A stretch of DNA of 64,000 nucleotides from Heliorestis convoluta (GTDB lineage Bacteria > Bacillota > Desulfitobacteriia > Heliobacteriales > Heliobacteriaceae). The stretch spans positions 3,046,001 to 3,110,000 of the forward strand of contig NZ_CP045875.1 of assembly GCF_009649955.1 (NCBI RefSeq). The letters run 5' to 3'. A program made the position numbers and the translations under genes. The notes under the pieces are model-generated. The model was not told the origin of the DNA and did no database searches. It saw nothing but the letters and a program-made list of their open reading frames with translations. This document shows, piece by piece, positions 52,116-61,091 of this stretch; within the stretch, counting starts at the first letter, position 1, and each line of letters opens with the position of its first letter.

Positions 52116-53173
52116 GGGCCAATTGGCCCAATAGCTAGGCCATGTATGGTAAGTAAAGAAAGAAGAGAACCGATGAGGCCTCCCAGAGCACCGAGTAAAA
52201 GAGCTTCAAAAAGAAATTGAATCATAATTTGACGAGGTGTTGCCCCGAGAGCGCGACGAATGCCAATTTCACGAGTTCTTTCCTGTACAGAAACCAACAT
52301 AATGTTCATAATACCAATGCCACCGACTAGAAGAGAAATGGCCGCTATGGCAGTTAGAAAAGAAGTTAAGGTTCCCAGGATATTATCGCTTACTTTCATA
52401 ATATCTCTTTGTGAAAAGACTTGAATTTCACGTTGATTTTGCATACGTCCGAGAACCGTCTCGATTCGTTCTTGCAAGTCGTCAAGCAATGTTGGATTGC
52501 TGGCTCGTACAAAGATGATGCCGATATCTCGTGAACCCGATAGATCTTGCACGGCTGTAACAGGTGCTACCATAATATTGTCACGATCATGGCCCATGGC
52601 TCGACCTTTTTCTTGTAATGTTCCTAGTACACGAAAGGTTGCACCATTGACTCGAACGGTACGACCAACAGGATCGGCAGTGCCAAAAAGTTTTTCCTTG
52701 GTACGGGCACCTAAAACAATGACACGAGAGCGTGCCGTTACTTCACCATTATGGAAGAATCGACCTTCTGCGAGCTCATAGCCTTGGATAGATAAAAAAT
52801 TATCGCTATCACCATAAAGGCTTACGCCTACCTGGCCTTTCGTCGTTTCAGCTCGTACAGGGATCGTTAGATTGGGGCTAACTACTTCGATGTTGGGAAT
52901 ATTCTTTAGCTTCTCTGCGTCTCTCATTGTTAAATTGGCTCTCAGTAAACCAGGACCAAAAGCGCCATCTTCTCGACCCGGCATAACCATCAATAGCCCT
53001 GCACCTAGTTCTGAGATCTGCCCGGTCACTTCTTTACGCACTGTATGACCGAGAGAGATCAAAGTAACAATCGCAAAAACACCAATGACCACGCCAAGAA
53101 TGGTTAAGGTTGAACGAAGGCGATGGGCCCAAAGCGCTTCTAAAGCCAAACGAAGAATTTCTTGTATCTTCAT
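52112..53173 (-). CDS. MacB-like ABC transporter permease (frameshifted near C-terminus)
   Basis: 353 residues in this frame: an N-terminal membrane helix ([19 protein letters not shown]), the large extracellular MacB domain, and FtsX-like helices with [20 protein letters not shown]. It stops at TAG 52112-52114 before the fourth helix; the missing end is intact in the next frame. One missing C in the GGCCC run at about 52116-52120 would restore it. The gene begins inside the stop of the ATPase gene (ATGA-type overlap). With the adaptor it forms a tripartite-like exporter for an unknown substrate. Confidence 0.88.
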   Translation of the reverse strand: MKIQEILRLALEALWAHRLRSTLTILGVVIGVFAIVTLISLGHTVRKEVTGQISELGAGLLMVMPGREDGAFGPGLLRANLTMRDAEKLKNIPNIEVVSPNLTIPVRAETTKGQVGVSLYGDSDNFLSIQGYELAEGRFFHNGEVTARSRVIVLGARTKEKLFGTADPVGRTVRVNGATFRVLGTLQEKGRAMGHDRDNIMVAPVTAVQDLSGSRDIGIIFVRASNPTLLDDLQERIETVLGRMQNQREIQVFSQRDIMKVSDNILGTLTSFLTAIAAISLLVGGIGIMNIMLVSVQERTREIGIRRALGATPRQIMIQFLFEALLLGALGGLIGSLLSLLTIHGLAIGPIGP

Positions 53174-53925
53174 AGGCTTACCAATCCTGGCTCGAGGCTC
53201 GGCTTTCCACAGTCATAGCCATGTTTTTGTAGAAAAACTTCTTGTGTATCATTTAACAGGATAGCACCGTCTTGTATGGTCACCACGCGGTCTGCCCAAC
53301 GAGCCACTTCTCGATCATGGGTTACCATAATAATGGTTTTTCCTTCTTGGTGGAGCTCTCGAAAAAGTAATAATATTTCTTTTCCCGTTCGTTGGTCGAG
53401 ATTGCCCGTTGGTTCATCGGCCAGTAAAACAGATGGTTGATTGGCCAGTGCTCTGGCAATGCCAACGCGTTGCCTTTCTCCACCTGATAAATCGTTAGGG
53501 CGATGGTACAAACGGTGTTCTAAACCAACTCGTTCCAGCAAAGCTTGTGCTCTCTTGCTTCTCTCAAAAGCAGCAATGCCGCCATAGAGCATGGGGATTT
53601 CGACATTTCGCAAGGCTGTAAAACGAGGAAGGAGATTAAAAGATTGAAATACAAATCCCATGGTCTTGTTGCGCAGCCTACATCGCTCTTCTTCGTGAAG
53701 CCCTTCTGTTGCTTGTCCTTGCAAACGATAAGAACCGGCAGTAGGACGATCCATCAAGCCAATAATATTCATTAGAGTGCTTTTTCCACTTCCTGAAGGA
53801 CCCATGATAGCCACAAACTCACCAGAAGATACATGCAAGGTAATACCTTTTAAGATTGATAAAAGGTTCCCTCCATAGTTAAAAGACTTTTGAATATCTT
53901 CTATTTCGATGATCTTGTTATTCAT
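53170..53925 (-). CDS. MacB/LolD-type ABC transporter ATP-binding protein
   Basis: 251 residues. Walker A GPSGSGKST, signature LSGGERQRVG, Walker B VLLADEPT and switch His in MVTHDRE are complete. The family powers mechanotransmission permeases rather than transport through the membrane. Starts at ATG 53925, 16 bases after the adaptor gene on the same strand. Confidence 0.94.
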   Translation of the reverse strand: MNNKIIEIEDIQKSFNYGGNLLSILKGITLHVSSGEFVAIMGPSGSGKSTLMNIIGLMDRPTAGSYRLQGQATEGLHEEERCRLRNKTMGFVFQSFNLLPRFTALRNVEIPMLYGGIAAFERSKRAQALLERVGLEHRLYHRPNDLSGGERQRVGIARALANQPSVLLADEPTGNLDQRTGKEILLLFRELHQEGKTIIMVTHDREVARWADRVVTIQDGAILLNDTQEVFLQKHGYDCGKPSLEPGLVSL

Positions 53926-53941
53926 AAACCCTATCCTCGAT

Positions 53942-54832
53942 TCATGTCTTAATGGGGGAGTCCCCTTTCACTTTTACACTTTGCCCCGTTGTAATAGATA
54001 GTCCTAAGGGAAGAATGACTTCATCACCTTCCTCTAAGCCTGAAAGAACTTGGACGTGATAATCATCTTGAATGCCGAGCACAACATCAACGGCCTTGGC
54101 GCGGCCTTCTCGTAAAACATAGACTTTTGCTTGGCCCTGCTCCTCGAAAATCGAATCAACGGAAATCCGCAGATCGAGTACTTCTTCAAGAAGTACCTTT
54201 CCATCGGCTGTCATGCCTGCATAGACTGTAATTTCTTTGGGTACGGATAGAGTTATTTGAAAACCACGATTTCCTTCTATATCTCGCCGCGCCATTTTTG
54301 ATAGTGTAAGTACTTCTCCTGAAAAAGTTTGTCCAGGATAACCTATAAATGACCAGAGAACGGGTAAACCTGGCTTTACTTGCAATACTTCTGTTTCATC
54401 AACCATTGCTTGAATTACTAGCTCACGGGTATCGCTAATTTGGCCCAAAGGAACACCGAGAGGTACCCATACACCACTATGAGCTTGCTTTTCCGTTAAC
54501 TTTCCTGCAATGGGGCTCGTAAAGTCTTGTTCAGCAATACGAGCTATGACTTGATCTTTTCTTACATCATCACCTTCTTGCACCAGCCACTCTATCACGC
54601 CAGGGCGAGATGCGTAGAAGGCCACTTCCCGCTGTGGGCGCACTTCTCCACTGATCCAGAGCTCACGCCATACCGGTCCTTGCTCTACTGATATAGTTTC
54701 TACTTCGAGTGGTTTGGGCACAAAATAAGAAAGAACTAGAAAAGTTGAGGAAGAAAGAAGAAGTAAGGCAAAAAGACCGGAATAGATATTTTTTTTTCGC
54801 TTTGCACCATCTTGCTGGGATAAAGAAAACAA
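53942..54832 (-). CDS. HlyD/RND-type membrane fusion (adaptor) protein of the MacAB-like exporter
   Basis: 296 residues with one N-terminal membrane helix (GLFALLLLSSSTFLVLSYFV). Barrel-sandwich halves are visible in EWLVQEGDDVRKDQVIARI and SPIAGKLTEKQAHSGVWVPL, and a beta-barrel domain follows (VLRKPGLPVL-type). TTG 54832 has GGGGG nine bases upstream and is the only likely start. First gene of the three-gene operon; the substrate is unknown, antibiotics or peptides being usual for the family. Confidence 0.87.
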   Translation of the reverse strand: MFSLSQQDGAKRKKNIYSGLFALLLLSSSTFLVLSYFVPKPLEVETISVEQGPVWRELWISGEVRPQREVAFYASRPGVIEWLVQEGDDVRKDQVIARIAEQDFTSPIAGKLTEKQAHSGVWVPLGVPLGQISDTRELVIQAMVDETEVLQVKPGLPVLWSFIGYPGQTFSGEVLTLSKMARRDIEGNRGFQITLSVPKEITVYAGMTADGKVLLEEVLDLRISVDSIFEEQGQAKVYVLREGRAKAVDVVLGIQDDYHVQVLSGLEEGDEVILPLGLSITTGQSVKVKGDSPIKT

Positions 54833-54866
54833 AAAAGAGAACCCCCTTTTGGCATAGATCGTTTAC

Positions 54867-54911
54867 AAAAAAAAAGACCAGATAACTCTACGGAAAGTAG
54901 AACTATCTGGT
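54867..54911 (-). terminator. Intrinsic terminator of the methyltransferase gene
   Basis: On the minus strand ACCAGATA pairs with TATCTGGT, with an inner CTAC/GTAG stem, and the stem is followed by a run of nine Ts. Confidence 0.9.
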
Positions 54912-54976
54912 ATCTTATCCCTTTACTGTTTTTTTTATGATCTTTTATGCCCCTAAAGAGCCTACAGTATAGAAAA

Positions 54977-56158
54977 TTAAAGAGGAAAAGCTTCCCGGCC
55001 TCGCTGACGTAGTCCCAACAGCTCCTGCACTGTTACAGCTTTCGTCTGAATTAGTATGCGAAAGGTTTCACCCATTCCCCAGGGCTGTATTAATTTCTTT
55101 AACTGCTGCTGTCGACGAAAATCATCTACTGTCATAGTTGCTCTTGGCTTCATTTCTTCAGGATCAAGCAAACTTATAAGAAACCACATCTGATTGGTTA
55201 ATCCGACTGTACGCCAACCTCGTTCCTGTCCTAAGGTATGCAATGCTGTAAAATCAACGTGGGTCGTTAGATCTTTTAAGCCCACTTCTTCAAAGGGATT
55301 GCTATTGGCTTGATGCTGAAAATAAGTCATCAATGTACCTTCGCGACGGGAAGGGTGATAGAGAACTTCAGCCGGATGACCGTAATCAATGGTTAACAGA
55401 AAGCCACAATGAAGATGCCGATCAATCCAAGTTAGCCAGTCTCCTATAGACGGATTGATCTCAATAATTTGACCTTCCTCCAAGGCAATGCCACGCTGAG
55501 AAATATGTTGATCTACCCATGAAGCTAAACTTTCCTGAGAAAGGGCACCTTCCTGCCAGGCAAAGGTATCTTTTTGGGAGGTTACATAAAGCTCTTGCAA
55601 ACCGGACTCTCGTTGAACCAACCGATGAACAGGCAAGGCATCAAAAAACTCATTGCTAAGAAAAAGACCTTCTATATTCTCAGGCAATTGATCCGGTTTT
55701 GACCAGCCGTAGGAGCCTTTTGATGCTGAGACAGGCAAGTCATAGGATTTGTATGCTATAAGCTCAGAGAGTCGCTTCTGTTGTTCTTCTTTACGCTGTG
55801 CACTTACTTCAACAAGGTGGTAAATAAGGTGCTCTGCTAGTTCAGAGCTTTGCAAAGCTTCTAGGATGCTGTGAGCCATTACTCCTCGCCCAGGTCCGAG
55901 CTCAACGATAGAAAAAGGAGAGGGACAGCGAAGAAGACGCCACATTTCTTCGATTTGTCTAGCCAACAATTGACCGAAAAGAGGGCTTACTTCGGGGGAA
56001 GTGATAAAGTCGCCTTCTCGTCCCAAAGGGCTTCGGTCTGCTGTGTAATAGCCGAAGTCACGATGATACAAAGTTATATCCATAAAATCACGAAAGGTGA
56101 TAGGACCATTTTTCATTTGCGCTTTCAGATATTCTTGTAATTGATGATGCCGCATCAT
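54977..56158 (-). CDS. MidA/NDUFAF7-family SAM-dependent methyltransferase
   Basis: 393 residues from ATG 56158, GGAGG eight bases upstream. SAM-binding loop IVELGPGRGVMAHSIL, and the family-specific GDFITSPEVSPLFGQLLA and FLSNEFFDALPVHRLV. In mitochondria NDUFAF7 methylates an arginine of a complex I subunit; the bacterial substrate is unknown. Divergent from the rubredoxin reductase gene. Confidence 0.92.
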   Translation of the reverse strand: MMRHHQLQEYLKAQMKNGPITFRDFMDITLYHRDFGYYTADRSPLGREGDFITSPEVSPLFGQLLARQIEEMWRLLRCPSPFSIVELGPGRGVMAHSILEALQSSELAEHLIYHLVEVSAQRKEEQQKRLSELIAYKSYDLPVSASKGSYGWSKPDQLPENIEGLFLSNEFFDALPVHRLVQRESGLQELYVTSQKDTFAWQEGALSQESLASWVDQHISQRGIALEEGQIIEINPSIGDWLTWIDRHLHCGFLLTIDYGHPAEVLYHPSRREGTLMTYFQHQANSNPFEEVGLKDLTTHVDFTALHTLGQERGWRTVGLTNQMWFLISLLDPEEMKPRATMTVDDFRRQQQLKKLIQPWGMGETFRILIQTKAVTVQELLGLRQRGREAFPL

Positions 56159-56231
56159 CTTGAAGCCCTCCTTCGCCATCGCTATTTTGAAATTCATCAT
56201 AGCATTGATAGGCTTACTTGTCCAAGTATTC

Positions 56232-56261
56232 TGGCTTTTACAACCCTTTCTTGGTTATAAT
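56232..56261 (+). promoter_or_regulatory. Probable SigmaA promoter of the rubredoxin reductase gene
   Basis: TATAAT at 56256-56261, 24 bases before the start codon, with a weak -35 (TGGCTT at 56232-56237) 18 bases upstream. Confidence 0.5.
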
Positions 56262-56284
56262 AACCTTTACAAGGAGGTGCTTGG

Positions 56285-57517
56285 ATGGCAGTTAAAAAAT
56301 TGTTAATCCTAGGTGGTGGCATGGCAGCCCTTTCTGCAGCTGAAGCGGCTCGAGAAGCGAATCCTACTGTAGAAATCGTGATGGTTGCCCGAGAGCCAGA
56401 ATACCCTTATCTACGGTTTCGACTTTCTTCATTTATAGGTAAAACTGTTGACACAGCACAATTAGGAATCAAAAAACCTCATTGGTACGAGGAGAAAAAA
56501 ATTAAGCTGCTAAGAGGAACAGCGGCCTTAGCAATCAACAATGCGAAAAAAGAAGTTAGCCTTAACAATGGTGAGACAATCTATTACGATCGACTGATTA
56601 TTGCAACAGGCTCTCGCGCCATAAAGCCTTCTATCGTAGGCTCCGAATTACCACAAGTCCATACTTTACGAACCCTAGAAGATTTGCGCAAAATTAACAT
56701 AGGGATACAGAGGAAAGAAGAGGCTAGATGTTCTGTAGTCATTGTTGGTGGTGGTCTTCTCGGACTAGAAGCAGCCTGGGACCTATTGCAAAAAGGCTTT
56801 TCTGTCACTGTCTTGGAAAGAGGATCTTATCTGCTTCGTCGCCAATTGGATGAAGAAGGCGCGAAATTTCTAGAAGAGAGGGCTTGCCAAGAAGGCTTGA
56901 ACCTGATCAAGTCTGCCAATGTAGCTGAAATACACTCGAAAAATGAGCAGTTGGAAATACACTTGCAAGATGGCAGGGTTCTTGAAGGCTTTATGACCCT
57001 TTTTTCTGTAGGTGTTCAGCCTCAGTTAAACCTTCTGCGACAAGGGCAATTGTCTATGGAACGAGGATTGGTCGTTAATGCCAACATGAATACTTCAGAT
57101 CCGGCTATATTTGCAGCCGGTGATGCTGCTGAATATGAGGGAAAAATTCCAGGGCTTTGGGCTGTCGCGATGGAACAAGGAAAAGTAGCTGGTTATAATG
57201 CTGTTACTGACCCAGCGCAGTGGCGGTCCTACGCGGGCTTTACGCCAGCAAGTATGCTCAATGTTCTTGGCACAAAAGTTTTCTCTTTGGGACAGATTGA
57301 CTCAAAGGATATAGAAGTAACAACGCTACAAGAAATCGATGAAAAAAAGGGGCAATACAAAAAAGTTTTTCTTCGACAGAGCCGTATTATAGGCGCTATA
57401 TTACTCGGTGATCTAACCATAGCCAATCGATTGCGGGAAGCTATCGCTACAAAAAGAGATTTTTCTAAGCAAGAGCTTTCAGATTTTATGAATTTACGGC
57501 AGTCGTTGGGGCTTTAA
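56285..57517 (+). CDS. NADH:rubredoxin oxidoreductase-like flavoprotein
   Basis: 410 residues. FAD loop LGGGMAALSAAEAA, NAD loop VVIVGGGLLGLEAAWDL and FAD motif AIFAAGDAAEY. A C-terminal domain (about residues 330-410) is the NirB/rubredoxin-reductase type. No redox-active CxxC. ATG 56285 after AAGGAGG. A rubredoxin gene follows by 138 bases and a rubrerythrin remnant after that, so NADH to rubredoxin transfer is the likely role. Confidence 0.88.
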   Translation: MAVKKLLILGGGMAALSAAEAAREANPTVEIVMVAREPEYPYLRFRLSSFIGKTVDTAQLGIKKPHWYEEKKIKLLRGTAALAINNAKKEVSLNNGETIYYDRLIIATGSRAIKPSIVGSELPQVHTLRTLEDLRKINIGIQRKEEARCSVVIVGGGLLGLEAAWDLLQKGFSVTVLERGSYLLRRQLDEEGAKFLEERACQEGLNLIKSANVAEIHSKNEQLEIHLQDGRVLEGFMTLFSVGVQPQLNLLRQGQLSMERGLVVNANMNTSDPAIFAAGDAAEYEGKIPGLWAVAMEQGKVAGYNAVTDPAQWRSYAGFTPASMLNVLGTKVFSLGQIDSKDIEVTTLQEIDEKKGQYKKVFLRQSRIIGAILLGDLTIANRLREAIATKRDFSKQELSDFMNLRQSLGL

Positions 57518-57596
57518 AACAGCTGATCTATCATGGAAATTCTTCGTACGTAGATTTTTATTAAAAAATACTTTTCACATAAACAATAGCGACACT

Positions 57597-57625
57597 TGGC
57601 AAACTTTACAAGCCTTGCTATGATG
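57597..57625 (+). promoter_or_regulatory. SigmaA-type promoter of the rubredoxin gene
   Basis: TTGGCA (57597-57602), a 17-base spacer and TATGAT (57620-57625), 30 bases before the start codon. The rubredoxin can therefore be expressed independently of the reductase. Confidence 0.7.
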
Positions 57626-57655
57626 AATAAGAGAAAGAAAGGAGTGAATAACGAG

Positions 57656-57811
57656 ATGAAGTATAGTTGCCTTCTCTGTGGTTATGTTTACGATCCAGCG
57701 CAAGGTGATCCAGAAAACGGTGTTGCTGCAGGCACTGCTTGGGAAGATGTATCTGCTGACTGGGTCTGTCCACTATGTAACGCTGGTAAAGATCAATTCG
57801 AAGCTGTATAA
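57656..57811 (+). CDS. Rubredoxin
   Basis: ATG 57656 (AAAGGAG 11 bases upstream) gives a 51-residue protein. Iron ligands are in [14 protein letters not shown] and [12 protein letters not shown], the classical rubredoxin fold. A one-electron carrier usually placed between NADH:rubredoxin oxidoreductase (upstream gene) and rubrerythrin or flavodiiron oxygen/peroxide reductases. The nearby rubrerythrin is only a fragment. Confidence 0.97.
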   Translation: MKYSCLLCGYVYDPAQGDPENGVAAGTAWEDVSADWVCPLCNAGKDQFEAV

Positions 57812-57822
57812 GATAGCATCAT

Positions 57823-57858
57823 AAAAAGCTGTTCACATATCTTGTGAACAGCTTTTTA
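57823..57858. terminator. Intrinsic terminator
   Basis: AAAAAGCTGTTCACA pairs with TGTGAACAGCTTTTT around a 5-base loop, 11 bases after rubredoxin. Confidence 0.92.
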
Positions 57859-57887
57859 TGATCTCCCGATAGGTGGAATAGGCAGCT

Positions 57888-57971
57888 CACGATTATTTCG
57901 ATGAATCCTCAAAAGACGAAGCTCGTCATGCTCAGATGTTAAAAGGCATGTTAGATCGATATTTTGCGTAA
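57888..57971 (+). pseudogene. Rubrerythrin C-terminal remnant
   Basis: This stretch in frame reads HDYFDESSKDEARHAQMLKG and then MLDRYFA before a TAA. The block KDEARHAxxLKGxLxRYF is characteristic of the last helix of ferritin-like rubrerythrins. No start or other rubrerythrin helices precede it: an in-frame TAG and the rubredoxin terminator lie immediately upstream. It is a decayed fragment of the usual rubrerythrin-rubredoxin-reductase set. Confidence 0.78.
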
Positions 57972-57998
57972 ATAATCTAAATAATAGATCCTAATTAG

Positions 57999-58029
57999 AA
58001 GGCAGGGTGCTCTAAGCTCTGCCTTTTTT
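57999..58029 (+). terminator. Intrinsic terminator
   Basis: AAGGCAG pairs with CTGCCTT and is followed by TTTT, just after the rubrerythrin remnant; it is probably that lost gene's terminator. Confidence 0.7.
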
Positions 58030-58106
58030 GCTATAATTTAAGAATCTTGATAAATCCGTAAAGACTATCCTACTTCATCTTATTTTTGTAGGAGGAATTG
58101 AGTGCG

Positions 58107-58961
58107 ATGGACTACATTGATTTGCATACCCATTCAACAGCATCGGATGGAACTTTTCGGCCTAGCGAGCTAGTGCAAAAAGCAAAAGCAGAAGGTGTCA
58201 GCGTACTAGCCATCACAGATCATGATACTGTCGATGGTGTAGAAGAAGCACAGACCTGGGGTCGCCTATTAGGAATCGAAGTTATTGGGGGCGTCGAACT
58301 TAGTGTGAATTATAACAACCAAGAAATGCATATTTTAGGGTATCATGTAGATAGAAAAAACCCTCTTTTGCTAGAAGGATTGCACAAGTTACGCCATTAT
58401 CGAGATATTCGCAATCCTTTGATGATTGAAAGATTGCAGAAAATGGGAATTTCGATTACTCTAGAAGAAGTAGAAGAAATGGCTCGTGGACAAATTGTGG
58501 GTCGTCCTCATTTTGCGCAAGTTCTTATGCGCAAAGGCATTGTATCTTCTACAGCGGAAGCTTTTGAACGTTTTCTAGGAGCAGGTCAGGCTGCTTATGT
58601 GAAAAAAGAAAAGCTTACTCCCCAAGAAGGCATAGAGTTGCTAAAGCAAGCGGGAGCCATCCCTGTCTTGGCGCACCCTATTTATCTGGAAAAGCAAGAA
58701 AAAGAAAGCTTTTCGGCGATCCTAGGAGAATTGGTCTCCTATGGCTTACGAGGGATAGAGGCCTATTATCCAGAACACTCTGCCGAAGATGTAAAAAAAT
58801 TTGTAAGCTTGGCGCAAGAACATCATTTGCTGATAACAGGAGGCAGTGATTTTCATGGTTCCAACAAACCAAAGACAAGATTGGGCAGAATTATGTACAA
58901 TGGAAAACCTATCCCTTCTTCTGTAACAAAAAAAATGAAGGAGTGCTTACTCAATGTATGA
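58107..58961 (+). CDS. PHP-domain phosphoesterase (RNase AM / 3',5'-nucleoside bisphosphate phosphatase type)
   Basis: 284 residues from ATG 58107, GGAGGA ten bases upstream. PHP metal motifs DLHTHSTASDGT, AITDHDTVDG, GVELSV and the terminal GGSDFHGSN are present. Enzymes with this domain pattern hydrolyse 3',5'-bisphosphates or trim RNA 5' ends. The last eight bases overlap the start of queD. Confidence 0.9.
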   Translation: MDYIDLHTHSTASDGTFRPSELVQKAKAEGVSVLAITDHDTVDGVEEAQTWGRLLGIEVIGGVELSVNYNNQEMHILGYHVDRKNPLLLEGLHKLRHYRDIRNPLMIERLQKMGISITLEEVEEMARGQIVGRPHFAQVLMRKGIVSSTAEAFERFLGAGQAAYVKKEKLTPQEGIELLKQAGAIPVLAHPIYLEKQEKESFSAILGELVSYGLRGIEAYYPEHSAEDVKKFVSLAQEHHLLITGGSDFHGSNKPKTRLGRIMYNGKPIPSSVTKKMKECLLNV

Positions 58962-59331
58962 ACTAATTGTGCAAAGTCATTTTGATGCGGCTCACTATCT
59001 ACGGGACTACCCAGGAAAGTGCGCCCAGGTGCACGGCCATAGCTGGGATGTGGAAGTCGTTTTACAGGGAGAGCAGTTAGACAATCTAGGTATGCTTGTT
59101 GATTTTGGTATTGTAAAAGCAGAATTAAATCGTATCTGCGATCAACTTGATCATAAAATGATTAATGAACATAGCTATTTCCAAGAACATAACCCTACAG
59201 CAGAAAACTTAGCACGCTTTTTTCATGAACAATTGACCGAATGGGTTAAAACAAGGTATTCTCATATCATAGTAGCTTCTGTAGAAGTATGGGAGTCACC
59301 ACGGGCTTCCATTCGCTACAAAGCTATCTAA
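58954..59331 (+). CDS. queD: 6-carboxy-5,6,7,8-tetrahydropterin synthase
   Basis: 125 residues. HFDAAHYLRD and VHGHSW carry the zinc histidines, the catalytic Cys is in YPGKCAQVHGH, and NPTAENLARFF is the second family motif. It makes the pterin precursor of queuosine and other 7-deazapurines. The rest of the queuosine genes are not in the window. Overlaps the PHP gene, so translation may be coupled. Confidence 0.93.
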   Translation: MYELIVQSHFDAAHYLRDYPGKCAQVHGHSWDVEVVLQGEQLDNLGMLVDFGIVKAELNRICDQLDHKMINEHSYFQEHNPTAENLARFFHEQLTEWVKTRYSHIIVASVEVWESPRASIRYKAI

Positions 59332-59361
59332 AAACTTTTTTGATTCATAAGGAGAAAGGAT

Positions 59362-59964
59362 ATGTTAACGTACGAAGACGTCTGGGAAGAACTGCTGAAT
59401 GCATTAGAAGATTCGGGGTTGGAGCTTTTTGATATTCAACACTTTATTGAGACTGGCAGTTGCCTACGCGAGTTTCGCTGTTTCTGTCAGGTCCCCGATG
59501 CCACTGTTCACTCAGAGCTCAAGACGGAGATTGCCTTTCTCTGGGATGCCAGAATGACGGCTTCATCTCTTTATGAACCTGTTGAGACTTCGAAACAATT
59601 TTTAGAAGACACCCATAATCTAAAGCAAGTTGGTCCCTTTAAGAGGAGCCAGTTAAGTGGTCCTATTCTAGAGTTAGAGATTAAATATTATTTTCCCGCA
59701 AAAGATTTTCAGTGGGCTGGTTTTTTGTCGAGAAGGGTACAGAGCATTATCAGCCACATGGTTGAACCGCAGAACTCTCCAGAAGTCAACTTTGAAATTT
59801 CTGTAGACTCAGATCAACAAGTTCAGATTCATCGAGCCTACGCAATCTATCGTTGGCCCATACAGTTAGATAGTTATGAAACGCATTTCGATGCTTTAGG
59901 CAATGAAATCTCACGAATTTTAGAGGCGATGCATCATTCTGGCCACTTTGAGGAGTCTTTATAG
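59362..59964 (+). CDS. Hypothetical protein, 200 residues
   Basis: ATG 59362 after AAGGAG. Acidic, soluble, mixed alpha/beta sequence (MLTYEDVWEELLNALEDSG, FLWDARMTASSLYEP, VNFEISVDSDQQVQIH). No recognised domain or metal motif. It ends two bases before the YkgJ-like gene, so the two are likely one transcript with queD and the PHP gene; the function is unknown. Confidence 0.8.
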   Translation: MLTYEDVWEELLNALEDSGLELFDIQHFIETGSCLREFRCFCQVPDATVHSELKTEIAFLWDARMTASSLYEPVETSKQFLEDTHNLKQVGPFKRSQLSGPILELEIKYYFPAKDFQWAGFLSRRVQSIISHMVEPQNSPEVNFEISVDSDQQVQIHRAYAIYRWPIQLDSYETHFDALGNEISRILEAMHHSGHFEESL

Positions 59965-59966
59965 CG

Positions 59967-60689
59967 ATGGATAACAAAGTCATCTTGCAAAGTCGTCCTT
60001 TTTCAACGGGACTCGGCTATGATGTCGTTGCTTATGAGCCTGATGCAACCGTGGCCGATTATGAGAGAGCGGTAGAAGATTTTTTTACGCAAGCGCGATG
60101 GACTGTATTACGACAGTCTAAGCAAGAACAGCAAGGGTGGGACCATTGTTTTGGTTGCCCCCTTTGCTGCTCTGAACGAATCCCCCTTACGATAGGCGAT
60201 GTTGTGCGTTTGGTTTCTGCCCTTCCCGGAAAAGATGAGCATAATAGTTTCGTCCGTAGCAGGGATCTAGAAGAAGTCTTGCGTACTTTTGCTCAAATCG
60301 ATTGTCTGGGGGGCGCCGTCGATATCACACTGAAGCGCAATGAAGAGGGTCAATGCATTCTTTTTGATAAGCAGCGAAATTGTTGTCGACATCATGCTTT
60401 GCGTCCCCTTGTATGTAGAACTTTTTTCTGCTCCTTCTTGTCCCATCGCGCAGAAAAGCTTCGTCTGCGTTTGATCAATGCCGGTGAAGATGAACTTGTA
60501 AGGATAAACTTACGGTTGAATCTTTTACCTGATCTATTGCAAGAAAAAGTCTCAATAGAAGATTATCCCACTACAACTTGGTCTGCAGGATATAATCTAG
60601 ATCAAGATAAATTCTCTAAAGACATAGAAAGTATTGTGCAATTAGAACCTTTTACTGTGTCTCTTGGTCTTGTCAGGTTAAACAGATAA
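59967..60689 (+). CDS. YkgJ-family cysteine-cluster protein
   Basis: 240 residues. Cysteine cluster CFGCPLCCSERIPLT and, further on, CCRHHALRPLVCRTFFC, the pattern of the YkgJ/UPF0153 zinc- or iron-chelating family. Proteins of this family are poorly understood and often encoded near metal or cofactor genes. Adjacent to the 200-residue unknown protein with two bases between them. Confidence 0.85.
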   Translation: MDNKVILQSRPFSTGLGYDVVAYEPDATVADYERAVEDFFTQARWTVLRQSKQEQQGWDHCFGCPLCCSERIPLTIGDVVRLVSALPGKDEHNSFVRSRDLEEVLRTFAQIDCLGGAVDITLKRNEEGQCILFDKQRNCCRHHALRPLVCRTFFCSFLSHRAEKLRLRLINAGEDELVRINLRLNLLPDLLQEKVSIEDYPTTTWSAGYNLDQDKFSKDIESIVQLEPFTVSLGLVRLNR

Positions 60690-60736
60690 TGGTATGCTTG
60701 TGTTAAAAAATTAGTCCTGTAAAGGGGTTGGGACGG

Positions 60737-61084
60737 GTGTTGGAATTCCAGACCCGAGAACTCGGCTCATCGAATGTGCTTGATGTTAGAGGGGAAATCG
60801 ACGGTTTAGGATTGGAACGATTTAAAGCAGGTCTGGCTGAAGCAGGCAAAGGCGAAAGCAAAGCAGTTATTCTGAACTTTACCGATGTCATGTTCATTAG
60901 CAGCTCAGGTCTAGGTGCCTTGGTCGCATTTTACAAGCAATTGCGCTCACAAAACCGAAGGCTTATTGTCTATGGCTTGCGTGATGTGATTCGTCAAGTT
61001 TTTGAGATAGTGCGACTTAATAAAGTGATTATACTCGTCGATACAGAGAAAGATGCATTGAGTTTGCTTGAGATAGAGGAGTGA
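60737..61084 (+). CDS. STAS-domain anti-sigma-factor antagonist
   Basis: GTG 60737 with GGGG nine bases upstream, 115 residues. The phosphorylation motif VMFISSSGLGALVAFYKQL contains the Ser used by SpoIIAA/RsbV proteins. It probably binds a serine kinase such as the RsbW-like protein two genes downstream, forming a partner switch. The CheC gene lies between them. Confidence 0.9.
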   Translation: MLEFQTRELGSSNVLDVRGEIDGLGLERFKAGLAEAGKGESKAVILNFTDVMFISSSGLGALVAFYKQLRSQNRRLIVYGLRDVIRQVFEIVRLNKVIILVDTEKDALSLLEIEE

Positions 61085-61091
61085 CTCATAG

